A stretch of 64,000 bases of DNA from Poriferisodalis sp965116245. GTDB lineage: Bacteria > Actinomycetota > Acidimicrobiia > Acidimicrobiales > Poriferisodalaceae. Below are positions 1-8,641 of the stretch, piece after piece. The stretch spans positions 2,294,001 through 2,358,000 of the forward strand of contig OZ220497.1 in assembly GCA_965116245.1 (NCBI GenBank), read 5' to 3'. A program made the translations under genes and the position numbers. Positions within the stretch are counted from its first letter, which is position 1; the number at the start of each line of letters is the position of its first letter. Under the pieces are notes generated by a model. That model was not told the DNA's origin. It was given only the letters and a program-made list of their open reading frames with translations, and searched no databases.

Positions 1-1
1 G

Positions 2-538
2 CAGGGCTCGCCAGGCACGAAGCTGTTCTGCGTGTCTGGTCACATCGGCCGACCAGGCCTCTATGAGGTGCCTTTTGGTACACCGTTGGGGGAGCTGCTG
101 GAGCTAGCTGGGGGAGTGCGGGGCAGGCTGGCCGCAGTATTGCTGGGGGGCGCGGCTGGCAGCTTTGTGGGGCCCGATGCCCTGACATTACCGCTGTCAC
201 TAGAGGACACACGTGCTGCGCAGGCAACACTCGGTTCGGGTCCGGTCATGGTGTTCAGTGACACGGCCGACATGGGAGCGGTGGTCGAACGGTTGGCCCA
301 GTTTTTCCGAGACGAATCGTGTGGTCAGTGCGTCCCGTGTCGCGTCGGCACCGTTCGCCAGCATGAACTGGTGACACAGATTCGCCGATCGGGAGCATCA
401 ACGGCACCACAGCGCGAACTGCTTGATGACATAGCGACAGCCATGGGCGACGCTTCCATATGCGGCCTGGGTCACACGGCTGCATCGGCAGTGTTGTCTG
501 CTGTGAATCTCGGTTTGCTTGGGAGCCAGCAGTCGTGA
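2..538 (+). CDS. NuoF-like NADH-binding flavoprotein, C-terminal part (partial)
   Basis: The gene enters from the left edge: the frame is open from base 2 and reads GSPGTKLFCVSGHIGRPGLY, a stretch typical of the region after the FMN/NADH domain of NuoF, HoxF and FdsB. A SLBB-like segment follows, then the NuoF 4Fe-4S domain with SCGQCVPCRVGT and a later SICGLG cysteine. Such subunits oxidise NAD(P)H or reduce NAD through FMN and pass electrons to an iron-sulfur partner. The stop overlaps the GTG start of the next gene (GTGA), so the two are translationally coupled and probably form one complex. The flavin part lies outside the window. The family is clear, but the parent enzyme (formate dehydrogenase, hydrogenase or a separate diaphorase) cannot be decided here. 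Confidence 0.85.
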   Translation, partial: QGSPGTKLFCVSGHIGRPGLYEVPFGTPLGELLELAGGVRGRLAAVLLGGAAGSFVGPDALTLPLSLEDTRAAQATLGSGPVMVFSDTADMGAVVERLAQFFRDESCGQCVPCRVGTVRQHELVTQIRRSGASTAPQRELLDDIATAMGDASICGLGHTAASAVLSAVNLGLLGSQQS

Positions 539-1509
539 CTGTCTCCAACGCGATCGCAGCCTGCGCCGATAGCGCCGCCCGAGCTACATCGCAAGTTGCC
601 TTGAGTGTCGATGGGCGTGATGTGACGGTGGAGGAGGGTCAGACGATTCTGGCCGCTTGCACCGCTGCCGGTGTAGAGACGCCAACCATCTGCTGGGCGC
701 CCAACCTCACTCCGGTCAACGTGTGCCGAGTCTGCGTGGTGGAGTTGGAGGGTTCGCGAACCCTCGTCCCTGCTTGCTCACGCCCAGCCGAAGAAGGCAT
801 GAAAGTCAGCACCGACTCGCTGCGGGTTCGACACAGTCGGCGCATGGTGCTGGAGTTCCTGGATTCCGCCAATGATCTCTCGCAAGCGCCGCAGATAGCC
901 GAATGGGTACAGCACTATGGCGCCGATTCTGAGCGCTACCTGACTGTGCTTGAAAGCGCTGTCTCCGATAGTGGGGCTGGGCCAGCCAACAAAAGCGATC
1001 TTGAACCAGAACGCGTTCGCGAGCCGTTGCGCGTGCAAGACGACCTCTACATCCGCGCCTACGACCGGTGTGTGCTGTGCTACAAGTGCGTTGAGGCGTG
1101 TGGCGAGGATGCGCAACACACGTTCGCAATTGCGGTTGCGGGACGTGGCTTTGATGCGCGTATCCGCACCGAGTACGACGTTGAGCTACCCGAAAGCGCT
1201 TGTGTGTACTGCGGCAACTGTGTTGCTGTGTGTCCGACCGGGGCACTGCAGTTTCGAACTGAGTTTGATTTACGAGCGGTGGGAGAGTGGCGCCCCGAAG
1301 ACCAGACCGTTACCCAAACCGTCTGTTCCTATTGTGGGGTCGGTTGCAACCTTGAGTTGCATGTCCAAGACGAACGCATCGTGAAAGTCACATCACCCGC
1401 CGACCACTCGGTGACCAGCGGCCATCTGTGCATTAAGGGCCGATTCGGTTGGCAGTACGTACACGCACCGGTGTACGACCCGCCAGCGGCCCCTCAAGCG
1501 GAGCATTAG
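535..1509 (+). CDS. Formate-dehydrogenase-type iron-sulfur subunit lacking the molybdopterin domain
   Basis: This 324-residue protein starts at a GTG overlapping the upstream stop. In order it has an N-terminal 2Fe-2S ferredoxin domain (cysteines in ILAACTAAG, CWAPN, CRVC and ACSRP), a linker without the usual His-Cys cluster, two ferredoxin-like 4Fe-4S motifs (CVLCYKCVEAC and CVYCGNCVAVCPTG), and the small Fe4S4 domain that opens molybdopterin oxidoreductases (CSYCGVGC, later LCIKGRFGWQYVH). It stops about 14 residues later. In NAD-linked formate dehydrogenase alpha subunits roughly 550 more residues of catalytic molybdenum domain follow at this point. The visible protein is therefore an electron wire without an active site. 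It may pair with a separate catalytic subunit or reduce another acceptor. The clean ending and adjacent downstream gene argue against simple decay, but truncation cannot be excluded. Confidence 0.8.
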   Translation: MTVSNAIAACADSAARATSQVALSVDGRDVTVEEGQTILAACTAAGVETPTICWAPNLTPVNVCRVCVVELEGSRTLVPACSRPAEEGMKVSTDSLRVRHSRRMVLEFLDSANDLSQAPQIAEWVQHYGADSERYLTVLESAVSDSGAGPANKSDLEPERVREPLRVQDDLYIRAYDRCVLCYKCVEACGEDAQHTFAIAVAGRGFDARIRTEYDVELPESACVYCGNCVAVCPTGALQFRTEFDLRAVGEWRPEDQTVTQTVCSYCGVGCNLELHVQDERIVKVTSPADHSVTSGHLCIKGRFGWQYVHAPVYDPPAAPQAEH

Positions 1510-1515
1510 TCGCCG

Positions 1516-2964
1516 GTGTCGGATCAGACGCCACCAACGAAACCCAGCCAAGCCGGTGAACATGCCGTAGCAAGTTCGGTTGGCGAGGACGTCAAGTCCA
1601 ATACGGCTTGCAGCACCGCGCGCAGCACAGTCCGTGAAACTCGTCGCGCTCGTGCGCTCAAGCGGGTCCGGTTGATGAAGGCCCGCGATCGTCAAACAGC
1701 CGACCAATCCGGCACCCCCCAAACGCACGCGGGCGGGCCAGCGCTGGCTTCGCCAGCCGCGCGCAGTACGGCCCTGTTTGCAGGCATAGCGCTTCTGATG
1801 GCAGGCAACGGGCTGCAAAACACGCTGCTAGGTGTGCGGGCGCAATCGGAAGGGTTCGGCTCGACAGTGGCAGGACTGGTCATGGCCATGAACTTCGTCG
1901 GCTTCTTGGTGGGCGCTGCAGTGGCGCCCTACCTGTTGCGTCAGGTTGGTCATGTGCGCGTCTTCGCCGCTTTAGCGTCGGCTGGAAGCAGCGTGGTGCT
2001 CATACAGGCGGTGTTGGTTGGCCCGCTGGTCTGGGGTGTCGGACGGTTTTTGTGGGGTGTTTGCTTCGCAGCCCTGCTGGTAGTCGCCGAAACGTGGCTA
2101 AACGAACTGGCGACCAATGAGAACCGCGGTCGGCTGCTAGCTCGCTACATGGTCATCACGATGGGTGCGATTGCCACGGGACAGATCTTGGTGGGCGTAG
2201 CCGATACCAACGGTTTTGCGCTGTTCGCTCTGGTGTCGGTGCTGGTGTCGCTAGCGCTGGTACCAATGTCGCTGTCCGCCGCTGCTAACCCGCCGGTAGT
2301 CGTGCCGGAACGAGTCGGGCTTCGCACGCTCATGCAGACAGCGCCGACAGGAGTCGTTGTGACCTTCCTAGTTGGAGCAGCACTCGGGTCAATTTCTGCC
2401 ATCGGGCCCGTGTACGCAGCAGCGCGGGGACTCACGCCGCTACAGGTTGCGATTTTTGTAGCGGCTCCCATGATTGGCAGTTTGTTCGGCCAGCTCCCGC
2501 TGGGACGGCTCTCGGACCGAGTGCCTCGCCGCATCGTCATAGTGCTGGCGGCATCGGTGGCAGGTATCGCCTGCTTGCTCATGTTGACGCTCAGTGAACG
2601 GAGTGTTGCGGGTTTGGCAGTCATGGCGGTTATGGGCGCCTTCGCGTACCCGATCTACTCTCTTGCCGTAGCTCAAGCCAACGACTGGCTGAAGGATTCT
2701 CAGCGAGCCGGTGCCAGTGCCGTGCTAGTGCGCATGAACGGAGTAGGCGCGACCGTCGGCCCGATCTGTGCCGCTATCGGCATGTCGATCACACTCGACG
2801 CGTTCTATCTCGCAATGGCCAGTGCGCACATAGCAGTAGCGGTATTCGTCGCTACGCGCATGCTTCTCGTGGCAGGTCCGATGGTGTCGCATCAAGGGCG
2901 CTTTCACCCGATCCCGGCTCGCGCTTCGGCTGCGGTGGCCAACTTGCTGCGACGGCGCAGGTGA
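1516..2964 (+). CDS. MFS transporter, YcaD-like
   Basis: A 482-codon frame starts with GTG six bases after the preceding stop. About 80 hydrophilic residues come first, then roughly twelve hydrophobic segments beginning near FAGIALLMAGNGLQNTLLGV. The cytoplasmic-loop sequence GRLSDRVPRR and the GRLLARY segment fit the major facilitator superfamily, most like the YcaD group. An ATG at 1675 would remove most of the unusual N-terminal tail and may be the true start. The position directly after the NuoF/Fdh-like pair and opposite the corrinoid operon suggests uptake or export of the methylated substrate or its product. The substrate cannot be read from sequence. Confidence 0.8.
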   Translation: MSDQTPPTKPSQAGEHAVASSVGEDVKSNTACSTARSTVRETRRARALKRVRLMKARDRQTADQSGTPQTHAGGPALASPAARSTALFAGIALLMAGNGLQNTLLGVRAQSEGFGSTVAGLVMAMNFVGFLVGAAVAPYLLRQVGHVRVFAALASAGSSVVLIQAVLVGPLVWGVGRFLWGVCFAALLVVAETWLNELATNENRGRLLARYMVITMGAIATGQILVGVADTNGFALFALVSVLVSLALVPMSLSAAANPPVVVPERVGLRTLMQTAPTGVVVTFLVGAALGSISAIGPVYAAARGLTPLQVAIFVAAPMIGSLFGQLPLGRLSDRVPRRIVIVLAASVAGIACLLMLTLSERSVAGLAVMAVMGAFAYPIYSLAVAQANDWLKDSQRAGASAVLVRMNGVGATVGPICAAIGMSITLDAFYLAMASAHIAVAVFVATRMLLVAGPMVSHQGRFHPIPARASAAVANLLRRRR

Positions 2965-3001
2965 GCGCGCCCGCTACATCGCGAGCGCAATAGGCGGGTC
3001 G

Positions 3002-3826
3002 ATGGGAGCGCTGTTTGGGCTACTCGCCGCTATGAGCATCGGCACCAGCGATCTGTTCGGACGTCGAGTGGTTATGCAGTGCCACGTGCTATCGGCGATG
3101 ATCGTCTTTCAGGGCAGCGCTGCGTTGGTGGCGTTGGCCATCGTGCCGTTTGTGCCAGGTTGGTTCACGGCCGACGATTTTGTTCGCGGACTCTTATCGG
3201 GTGTCGGCTTGGGCGTGGGGCTCGCGTGCTACTACACCTCACTAGATCGGGCCGGGTCAGCCGTAGCAGCACCCATCGTCGCAACGTTGTCGGCTGTCAT
3301 CCCGTTCTCCTACACCACCATAAGCGGCCACAATCCACCGCCGGTCGCCATCATTGGCGCGATAGTCGCTTTTGGTGGCCTCGGATTGGTGACAGTGGGC
3401 GGAACCCGAGGCAGCCATTTGTGGAAGGGGGCGATGTGGGCTGGGCTGTCGGGCGTTGCCTATGGAGTAGGTCTCAGTGTTCTGGTTGATCTCTCAGAGG
3501 ACTCGGGCGCTTGGCCAGGATTCGGGCAACGGCTCACCTCGGTTGCTGCCATGGCCGCGCTCGTCGCTTTTCGCCGACTACCCGCCCTACCCCCCGCTTC
3601 GGTCTTGGGGTACGCCACGCTGACTGGTGTAGCGAGCGCTGGGGCCACCCTCTTCTACATCGTCGGTATCTGGTTCAACGCTCCAGCAACCGTCGTGGGT
3701 GCCTCCATGTTCCCGATCATGAGTGTCTTGGTGGGCCGATTGGCCTACAACGACCCAATCAGTTTGCACCAGTACGTCGGCATCGCAGCAGCCGTAGCTG
3801 GCGTGACGGCGGTAGTTGCCGCCTGA
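3002..3826 (+). CDS. EamA/DMT-family transporter
   Basis: This 274-residue protein consists almost wholly of about ten hydrophobic helices in two similar halves, as in the EamA drug/metabolite transporter family. Each half ends with a glycine-rich helix (IIGAIVAFGGLGLVTVGG and VGIAAAVAGVTAVVAA). It starts at an ATG 37 bases after the MFS gene and probably belongs to the same transcript. Substrates of this family range from amino acids to nucleotide precursors, so the cargo is unknown. Its stop faces the end of the MttB-like gene across a 60-bp convergent gap that holds three short GTGGCCCT repeats. Confidence 0.8.
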   Translation: MGALFGLLAAMSIGTSDLFGRRVVMQCHVLSAMIVFQGSAALVALAIVPFVPGWFTADDFVRGLLSGVGLGVGLACYYTSLDRAGSAVAAPIVATLSAVIPFSYTTISGHNPPPVAIIGAIVAFGGLGLVTVGGTRGSHLWKGAMWAGLSGVAYGVGLSVLVDLSEDSGAWPGFGQRLTSVAAMAALVAFRRLPALPPASVLGYATLTGVASAGATLFYIVGIWFNAPATVVGASMFPIMSVLVGRLAYNDPISLHQYVGIAAAVAGVTAVVAA

Positions 3827-3886
3827 CTTTGAGTTCAGACAACGCCGACTGTGGCCCTAGAGACGTGGCCCTTGACAGATGTGGCC

Positions 3887-5419
3887 CTAGACGATGGCGT
3901 CGGGTTCGGCGGCCTTTCTGGTTTTGATGTAGTGGCGTAGTTCCTCGTCAATGGCGTCGTCAATCGCGGGCGGCTCGTATTCGGCGAGCATTTGTTTCAT
4001 TAGGCGATTGGCGCGTTGGGCCGCGTCCGCCGACCCCTCCTCAGACCATTGCTCGAAGCTGTTGTTGTCCGCGATGGTCGATTGAAAGAAGGCAGTCTCG
4101 AAGTTAGCCAGTGTGTGTGGATGCCCCAGGAAGTGCTCTCCGTGCGGGTTGGAACCGAACGCTTCTAGCGCCTGGCCGTTGGGCGTCATGTCAACACCGT
4201 GTGCGTAGACATCCATCATGCCAAGCTGGTCGGCGTCCATGATTAGCTTCTCGTAGCTGAGCGCTAGCCCTCCCTCAAGCCAGCCAGCCGCGTGCAGCAC
4301 GAAGTTCACACCGGCGGACATGGTTGGCAGCAACGTTGCAGCAGACTCGTACGCTGCTTGAGCATCAGCGGCCTTGGAAGACGTTAGTTGTCCTCCTGAA
4401 CGGAACGGCACGCCGACCCGCCTTGCTAACTCGGCCATGACATAGATGGCCAAACCCGCCTCAGGTGTGCCGAAGGTGGGTGCCCCCGTGGCCATCGACA
4501 TTGAAGACGCAAACGTGCCAAACACCACCGGCGCGCCCGGGCGCACAAGCTGGCAAAACGCCATGCCCGACAGCGCCTCAGCCAGTGCCTGCGCGGCTAG
4601 CCCAGCCACGGTCACCGGGGACATGGCGCCAGCCAAGATGAACGGCGAGATCACACACGCCTGGTTGTGTTGAGCGTAGACCTCGGCTGCGCCGAGCATG
4701 GTGGCATCCCAGCGCAACGGCGATGACGCATTGATCAAGCTGGACAGCACCGTTCGATCTGCCAAATCGCCACCAAATGCGATGCGGCTCAACTCCACGG
4801 AGTCGGCTGCCCGTTGAGCTGCGGTAACTGAGCCCATCAGGGGCTTGTCGCTGTAGCGCAGATGCGCGTACACCATGTCCAGATGCCGCTTGTTGACCGG
4901 CACGTCCACCGGCTCACACACAGTGCCGCCGCTGTGATGTAAATGCGGGAGCATCCAGACGAGCTTGACCACCCGCTCGAAGTCCTCCAGTGTTGCGTAG
5001 CGACGTCCGCTATCAAGGTCCGTAACGAAGGGTGAACCATAGTTCGGAGCGAACACGGTGGCGTCACCGCCGATTGGTACAGATCTCGCCGGATTTCGAG
5101 CGTGCTGAACATAAGTAGGCGGCGCGCTGGCTTGAATGATCTCGCGGCACATACCGGGCGGGAAACGCACTAACTCGTTGTCCACGTCCGCGCCTGCATC
5201 TCGCCAGAGTTCAAGTGCTCTCGGAAAGTCCTGGAATGCGACTCCGACCTCGCTCAAGATGGTCTCGGCGTTCTGTTCAATCTGGGTTAGACCTTCTTCG
5301 TCGAGCACGCTCACCGGAGCCAATGTGCGCTGGAGGTGTGTACTGATTTCTGCGTCAGATGCAGCTCGCTGAGCCTGACGCGCTGCTCGACCGCCGCCTC
5401 GTCGGCGCCGCTGACTCAT
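3887..5419 (-). CDS. MttB-family corrinoid methyltransferase (non-pyrrolysine)
   Basis: This 510-residue protein belongs to the trimethylamine methyltransferase (MttB) superfamily: it has the family N-terminus with a basic RRRRGGGRAARQ tag, central blocks such as FAPNYGSPFVTDL and PLMGSVTAAQ, and a C-terminal GEHFLGHPHTLANFE segment. Members move a methyl group from a quaternary amine or related compound onto a corrinoid protein. Archaeal MttB needs pyrrolysine at an in-frame TAG. Here the frame is continuous, so it belongs with the MtgB-like group that uses betaines or similar. The substrate is not predictable by eye. It is the last gene of a five-gene operon and starts 10 bases after the RACo stop. 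The natural stop is TAG. Confidence 0.9.
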   Translation of the reverse strand: MSQRRRRGGGRAARQAQRAASDAEISTHLQRTLAPVSVLDEEGLTQIEQNAETILSEVGVAFQDFPRALELWRDAGADVDNELVRFPPGMCREIIQASAPPTYVQHARNPARSVPIGGDATVFAPNYGSPFVTDLDSGRRYATLEDFERVVKLVWMLPHLHHSGGTVCEPVDVPVNKRHLDMVYAHLRYSDKPLMGSVTAAQRAADSVELSRIAFGGDLADRTVLSSLINASSPLRWDATMLGAAEVYAQHNQACVISPFILAGAMSPVTVAGLAAQALAEALSGMAFCQLVRPGAPVVFGTFASSMSMATGAPTFGTPEAGLAIYVMAELARRVGVPFRSGGQLTSSKAADAQAAYESAATLLPTMSAGVNFVLHAAGWLEGGLALSYEKLIMDADQLGMMDVYAHGVDMTPNGQALEAFGSNPHGEHFLGHPHTLANFETAFFQSTIADNNSFEQWSEEGSADAAQRANRLMKQMLAEYEPPAIDDAIDEELRHYIKTRKAAEPDAIV

Positions 5420-5429
5420 AAGTGTCTGC

Positions 5430-7622
5430 TCATCGTCGTCTCCCGCCGCGTCGCCGACGGGCTGCTGGGCGAATGCATGTCACCTCAGCGTCCGTAGAGC
5501 TAGTACCTGTCGAGCTAGTGTTTTTGACATACGGGTCGGTCTGCGACATCTCACGTCGCTCTGGCAGGTTCACGACTGCTGCCAGCAGCGGGTTAGTCGC
5601 CGTGGCGTGGGGGAGTGCCATTGCTGCCACGAAGAGCTCCTGAAATCTCGGTTCGGTAGCGGTCTCGATCTTGTTGATGCTGCGAACTACTTGTTCCATC
5701 TCGGACCGCTGACGCCCTGACAGCAGCGCTCTAACGGCGCCAGTGCCAGCGGCATTGCCGATTGACCGTACAGCAGCCGGATCGCAATCACCGATCAAAC
5801 CGAGCACCATCGCGCGCACCGGATCAATGTGAGCTCCGAAGGCTCCCGCTAGCTGAACCCGATCTGGCGCAGAGATTCCGGCACGTTCGCAGAGCAGATC
5901 AACGCCTGCGCGTAACGCCGCTTTGGCCAGTTGGATCGCCCGCACATCGTTCTGAGTAACAACAACGGTAGGTCCATCACTCCCGAGCGGTGGCTTGTAC
6001 AGCACGAACGACCAGGTGCGCCCGTTGGAGACTAGATGCGATGCCCGCTCGCCATAGCTCGGCGGGGCCGCAATGGCGCCATCTGATGACAGGACACCTG
6101 CCAGGTACATCTCGGCAATGGCCTCGATGATCCCGGAACCGCAGATGCCGGTGACACCGGCAGTCGCGCCGCGCTCCCCGGCTGTTGCTGGTCGCCCATT
6201 TGCCTGCCTGAATCCGGGTTCGTCTGACCACAGCTCGCTACCGATTACACGCACCCGCGGTGCCCATGTCGTCGGATCGATGCGCACTCGTTCAATGGCT
6301 CCGGGAATGGCTCGCTGACCGCAACTGATCTGCGCACCCTCAAACGCAGGTCCGGTAGGGCTTGAAGCTGCCCACAGGCCCGCCGAGTTACCCAGCACGA
6401 TCTCAGCGTTAGTCCCCACGTCCACCAACAACGTCAACTCTGTGTCGCGATGCGGGCTGGCTGCTAGAACTGCCGCCGAAGTATCGGCACCTACGTGACC
6501 GGCGATGGCCGGACCGACATAGACGCGAGCCCACGGGCATGGCAGTGCCAGTTCAGGTCCGTCGAGCTCCACCGCCGCGTCGGTCGCCAACGTGAATGGT
6601 GCCTGTCCAAGGGGAGTCGGGTCGATGCCTAGCACGATGTGCATCATGATCGGATTGCCTACGAGCACTACCTCGAGCACCTCTGACGGCGACGCATCGG
6701 CCTCGGAGCACAGTTCGGTAATCAGTGCTGCAAGAGCCTCGCGGACAAGCGCCGTTAGCTCGAGGTCGCCACCGGGGTTCATCATCACGTAGGAGACCCT
6801 GCTCATCAGGTCTTCGCCAAGGCGAATCTGCGGGTTCATGCGGCCAGTCGAAGCCAGAATCTCTCCGCTGTGAAGATCGGTCAGATGCCCAGCCAGCGTG
6901 GTCGAACCCACATCAATAGCAACTCCAAGTGCGGTGGTCACGACTCCAGGCCACACCGCTACCACCGTGCCGCTGCGCCTAAGGGGATCCGTATCCGGAC
7001 CCAGTTCATTTGAAACCGGTCCATGTGGATTTGGGGCGGTCCAACGCACTGCTGCGGTCACCACCCGCCCGTCTTCGCCATCGGGACTGCCAGCAGCAAC
7101 CGCGCCATGCAACCCCACTAGAGCTCGAGGCGCGACGCCAGCTAGCTGCACTCCCCATTCGGCGGCCACACGATCGATCACTATCTGTGCCAAACCCCGC
7201 CGCTCGTTCAGCGTGGGCGCCGCGATGGTGACAGCGTGCAGTGTCGACAGTGGGTCCAGCGCTATGTCACCGACATCCACCGACTTTCGCACTACAGGTC
7301 CATGCAGTTGACTCTCCGGCGGTACGTCAACAACAACATCGGCGTCGATGCGAGCGCGACACCCCAGCCGCGCTGTGGTTGCCAATGGGCGACGTCCGCT
7401 ATAGGCGAGTTCGGTGGCATCTGGCACGCCCAACGCATCGGAGCTAATCGTGAGCGCCCATTTCGGGAACGAACCCACAGAGGGCACTACCTGGCAGCGG
7501 CCACAGATACCGCGCCCGCCGCACACACTGTCCAGATCGACACCGAGTTGGCGCGCGGCCTCCAGCACCGTGGTTCCCCCGCTCACGCTGCCAACTAGTC
7601 CGCTGGGCGTGAACACAACCAT
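5430..7622 (-). CDS. RACo-like ferredoxin/ASKHA reductive activator of corrinoid proteins
   Basis: The predicted protein of about 730 residues opens with a plant-type 2Fe-2S domain (CGGRGICGRC, then a fourth cysteine in ARLGCRAR). An ASKHA-type ATPase fold with DVGSTTLAGHL, DVGTNAEI and LAGAFGAHIDP follows. This is the architecture of RACo/RamA-like activators, which use ATP and a low-potential electron to return cob(II)alamin to cob(I)alamin after accidental oxidation. The ATG at 7622 leads straight into the ferredoxin domain; the frame is open further upstream and a GTG near 7685 is an alternative. The C-terminus is a short basic RRRRGGRRR tail like the tags on its two methyltransferase neighbours. 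Fourth gene of the corrinoid operon. Confidence 0.88.
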   Translation of the reverse strand: MVVFTPSGLVGSVSGGTTVLEAARQLGVDLDSVCGGRGICGRCQVVPSVGSFPKWALTISSDALGVPDATELAYSGRRPLATTARLGCRARIDADVVVDVPPESQLHGPVVRKSVDVGDIALDPLSTLHAVTIAAPTLNERRGLAQIVIDRVAAEWGVQLAGVAPRALVGLHGAVAAGSPDGEDGRVVTAAVRWTAPNPHGPVSNELGPDTDPLRRSGTVVAVWPGVVTTALGVAIDVGSTTLAGHLTDLHSGEILASTGRMNPQIRLGEDLMSRVSYVMMNPGGDLELTALVREALAALITELCSEADASPSEVLEVVLVGNPIMMHIVLGIDPTPLGQAPFTLATDAAVELDGPELALPCPWARVYVGPAIAGHVGADTSAAVLAASPHRDTELTLLVDVGTNAEIVLGNSAGLWAASSPTGPAFEGAQISCGQRAIPGAIERVRIDPTTWAPRVRVIGSELWSDEPGFRQANGRPATAGERGATAGVTGICGSGIIEAIAEMYLAGVLSSDGAIAAPPSYGERASHLVSNGRTWSFVLYKPPLGSDGPTVVVTQNDVRAIQLAKAALRAGVDLLCERAGISAPDRVQLAGAFGAHIDPVRAMVLGLIGDCDPAAVRSIGNAAGTGAVRALLSGRQRSEMEQVVRSINKIETATEPRFQELFVAAMALPHATATNPLLAAVVNLPERREMSQTDPYVKNTSSTGTSSTDAEVTCIRPAARRRRGGRRR

Positions 7623-7699
7623 GCATGACACCGAAGTAGCCGAAGTCTTGGCTGACTGCGGCGAGCCCTTCTGCAATGGCACTACATCAGCCAGCGCCG

Positions 7700-8641
7700 T
7701 CAGCCGGTGCGAGCGCGCCGTCCGCCTCGACGCCGGGGACGATCGGCGGCTGCGCCGGAAGCATTTTGCGGTCCTGAATTTTGCGGTCCTGAGGTGTTGT
7801 GGTCGCGGTGCGCTGAGATCCACGCTGCACAGTTCGGATCATTGCCTGCCAACACGTCGCCCGCCAACACGGCTGACTTCACTTCGGCGTGAAGCGGATT
7901 CAAGATGGCAGAGGTCAAGCCTGCCCCTATTGCCATGGCCAGGAACGTGCCTGTTACGACTGTGCGATTTGGCAGGCCGAAGCTCACATTTGACGCACCG
8001 CAGGTGGTGTTTACGCCTAACTCTTCGCGCAGCCGGCGCACGAGTCGGAACACCTGTTGTCCCGCTGTGGCCATGGCGCCGATAGGCATCACCAGCGGAT
8101 CCACCACCACGTCGTGGCGCGCAATGCCGCAGTCGGCCGCCGTATTGACGATGCGCCGAGCCACTTCAAAGCGAACGTCGGGATCTTCGCTGATGCCGGT
8201 CTCGTCGTTGGAGATGGCTACGACCGCGGCACCGGAGCGTGCTACCAGCGGCAAGACGCGCTCCATGACCTCAACTTCGCCAGTAACGGAGTTGATGAGC
8301 GGCTTGCCCACGTAGGCATCTACGCCTGCCTCCAGCGCTTCAATAATCGACGAATCGATGCTGAGCGGAACGTCGGTGACAGACTGGACGAGCGTGATGG
8401 CCGCAGCCAGCATTTCGGGTTCGTCCGCCAGCGGCACACCAGCGTTCACGTCAAGCATGTGGGCGCCAGCGGCGACTTGAGCCAGCGCATCGGCTTCTAC
8501 CCGGCTGAAGTCGCCATCTCGCATTTCGGCTGCCAGCATCTTGCGCCCCGTGGGATTAATGCGCTCACCGATCATGACGAACGGCCGGTCAAATCCGATT
8601 ACCACTTCGCGCGTGGCCGAGCTGATGACGGTGTCGGTCAC
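7700..8641 (-). CDS. Pterin-binding methyltransferase (methyl-THF:corrinoid, MtgA/MtrH-like)
   Basis: This 313-residue TIM-barrel protein has the pterin-binding family signature: GERINPTGRK near the start, MLDVNAGVP, LSIDSS, NSVTGE and the asparagine-rich CGASNVSFGLPNR loop. It most likely moves the methyl group between the corrinoid protein and tetrahydrofolate. The GTG start overlaps the DUF1638 stop (GTGA). The last 40 residues are unusual: two SGPQN repeats and a basic RRRGGRRARTG tail, resembling the N-terminus of the MttB-like protein and the RACo C-terminus. Dihydropteroate synthase shares the fold, but the N-terminal motif and corrinoid neighbours exclude it. Confidence 0.9.
   Translation of the reverse strand: MTDTVISSATREVVIGFDRPFVMIGERINPTGRKMLAAEMRDGDFSRVEADALAQVAAGAHMLDVNAGVPLADEPEMLAAAITLVQSVTDVPLSIDSSIIEALEAGVDAYVGKPLINSVTGEVEVMERVLPLVARSGAAVVAISNDETGISEDPDVRFEVARRIVNTAADCGIARHDVVVDPLVMPIGAMATAGQQVFRLVRRLREELGVNTTCGASNVSFGLPNRTVVTGTFLAMAIGAGLTSAILNPLHAEVKSAVLAGDVLAGNDPNCAAWISAHRDHNTSGPQNSGPQNASGAAADRPRRRGGRRARTG

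Noticed and set aside
3849..3890. Three GTGGCCCT repeats as a terminator
   Set aside because: They are direct, not inverted, and no T-run follows; probably a minor local duplication.
3887..5419. Pyrrolysine-containing MttB
   Set aside because: There is no in-frame TAG inside the gene and no pyl genes; the TAG at the end is the ordinary stop.
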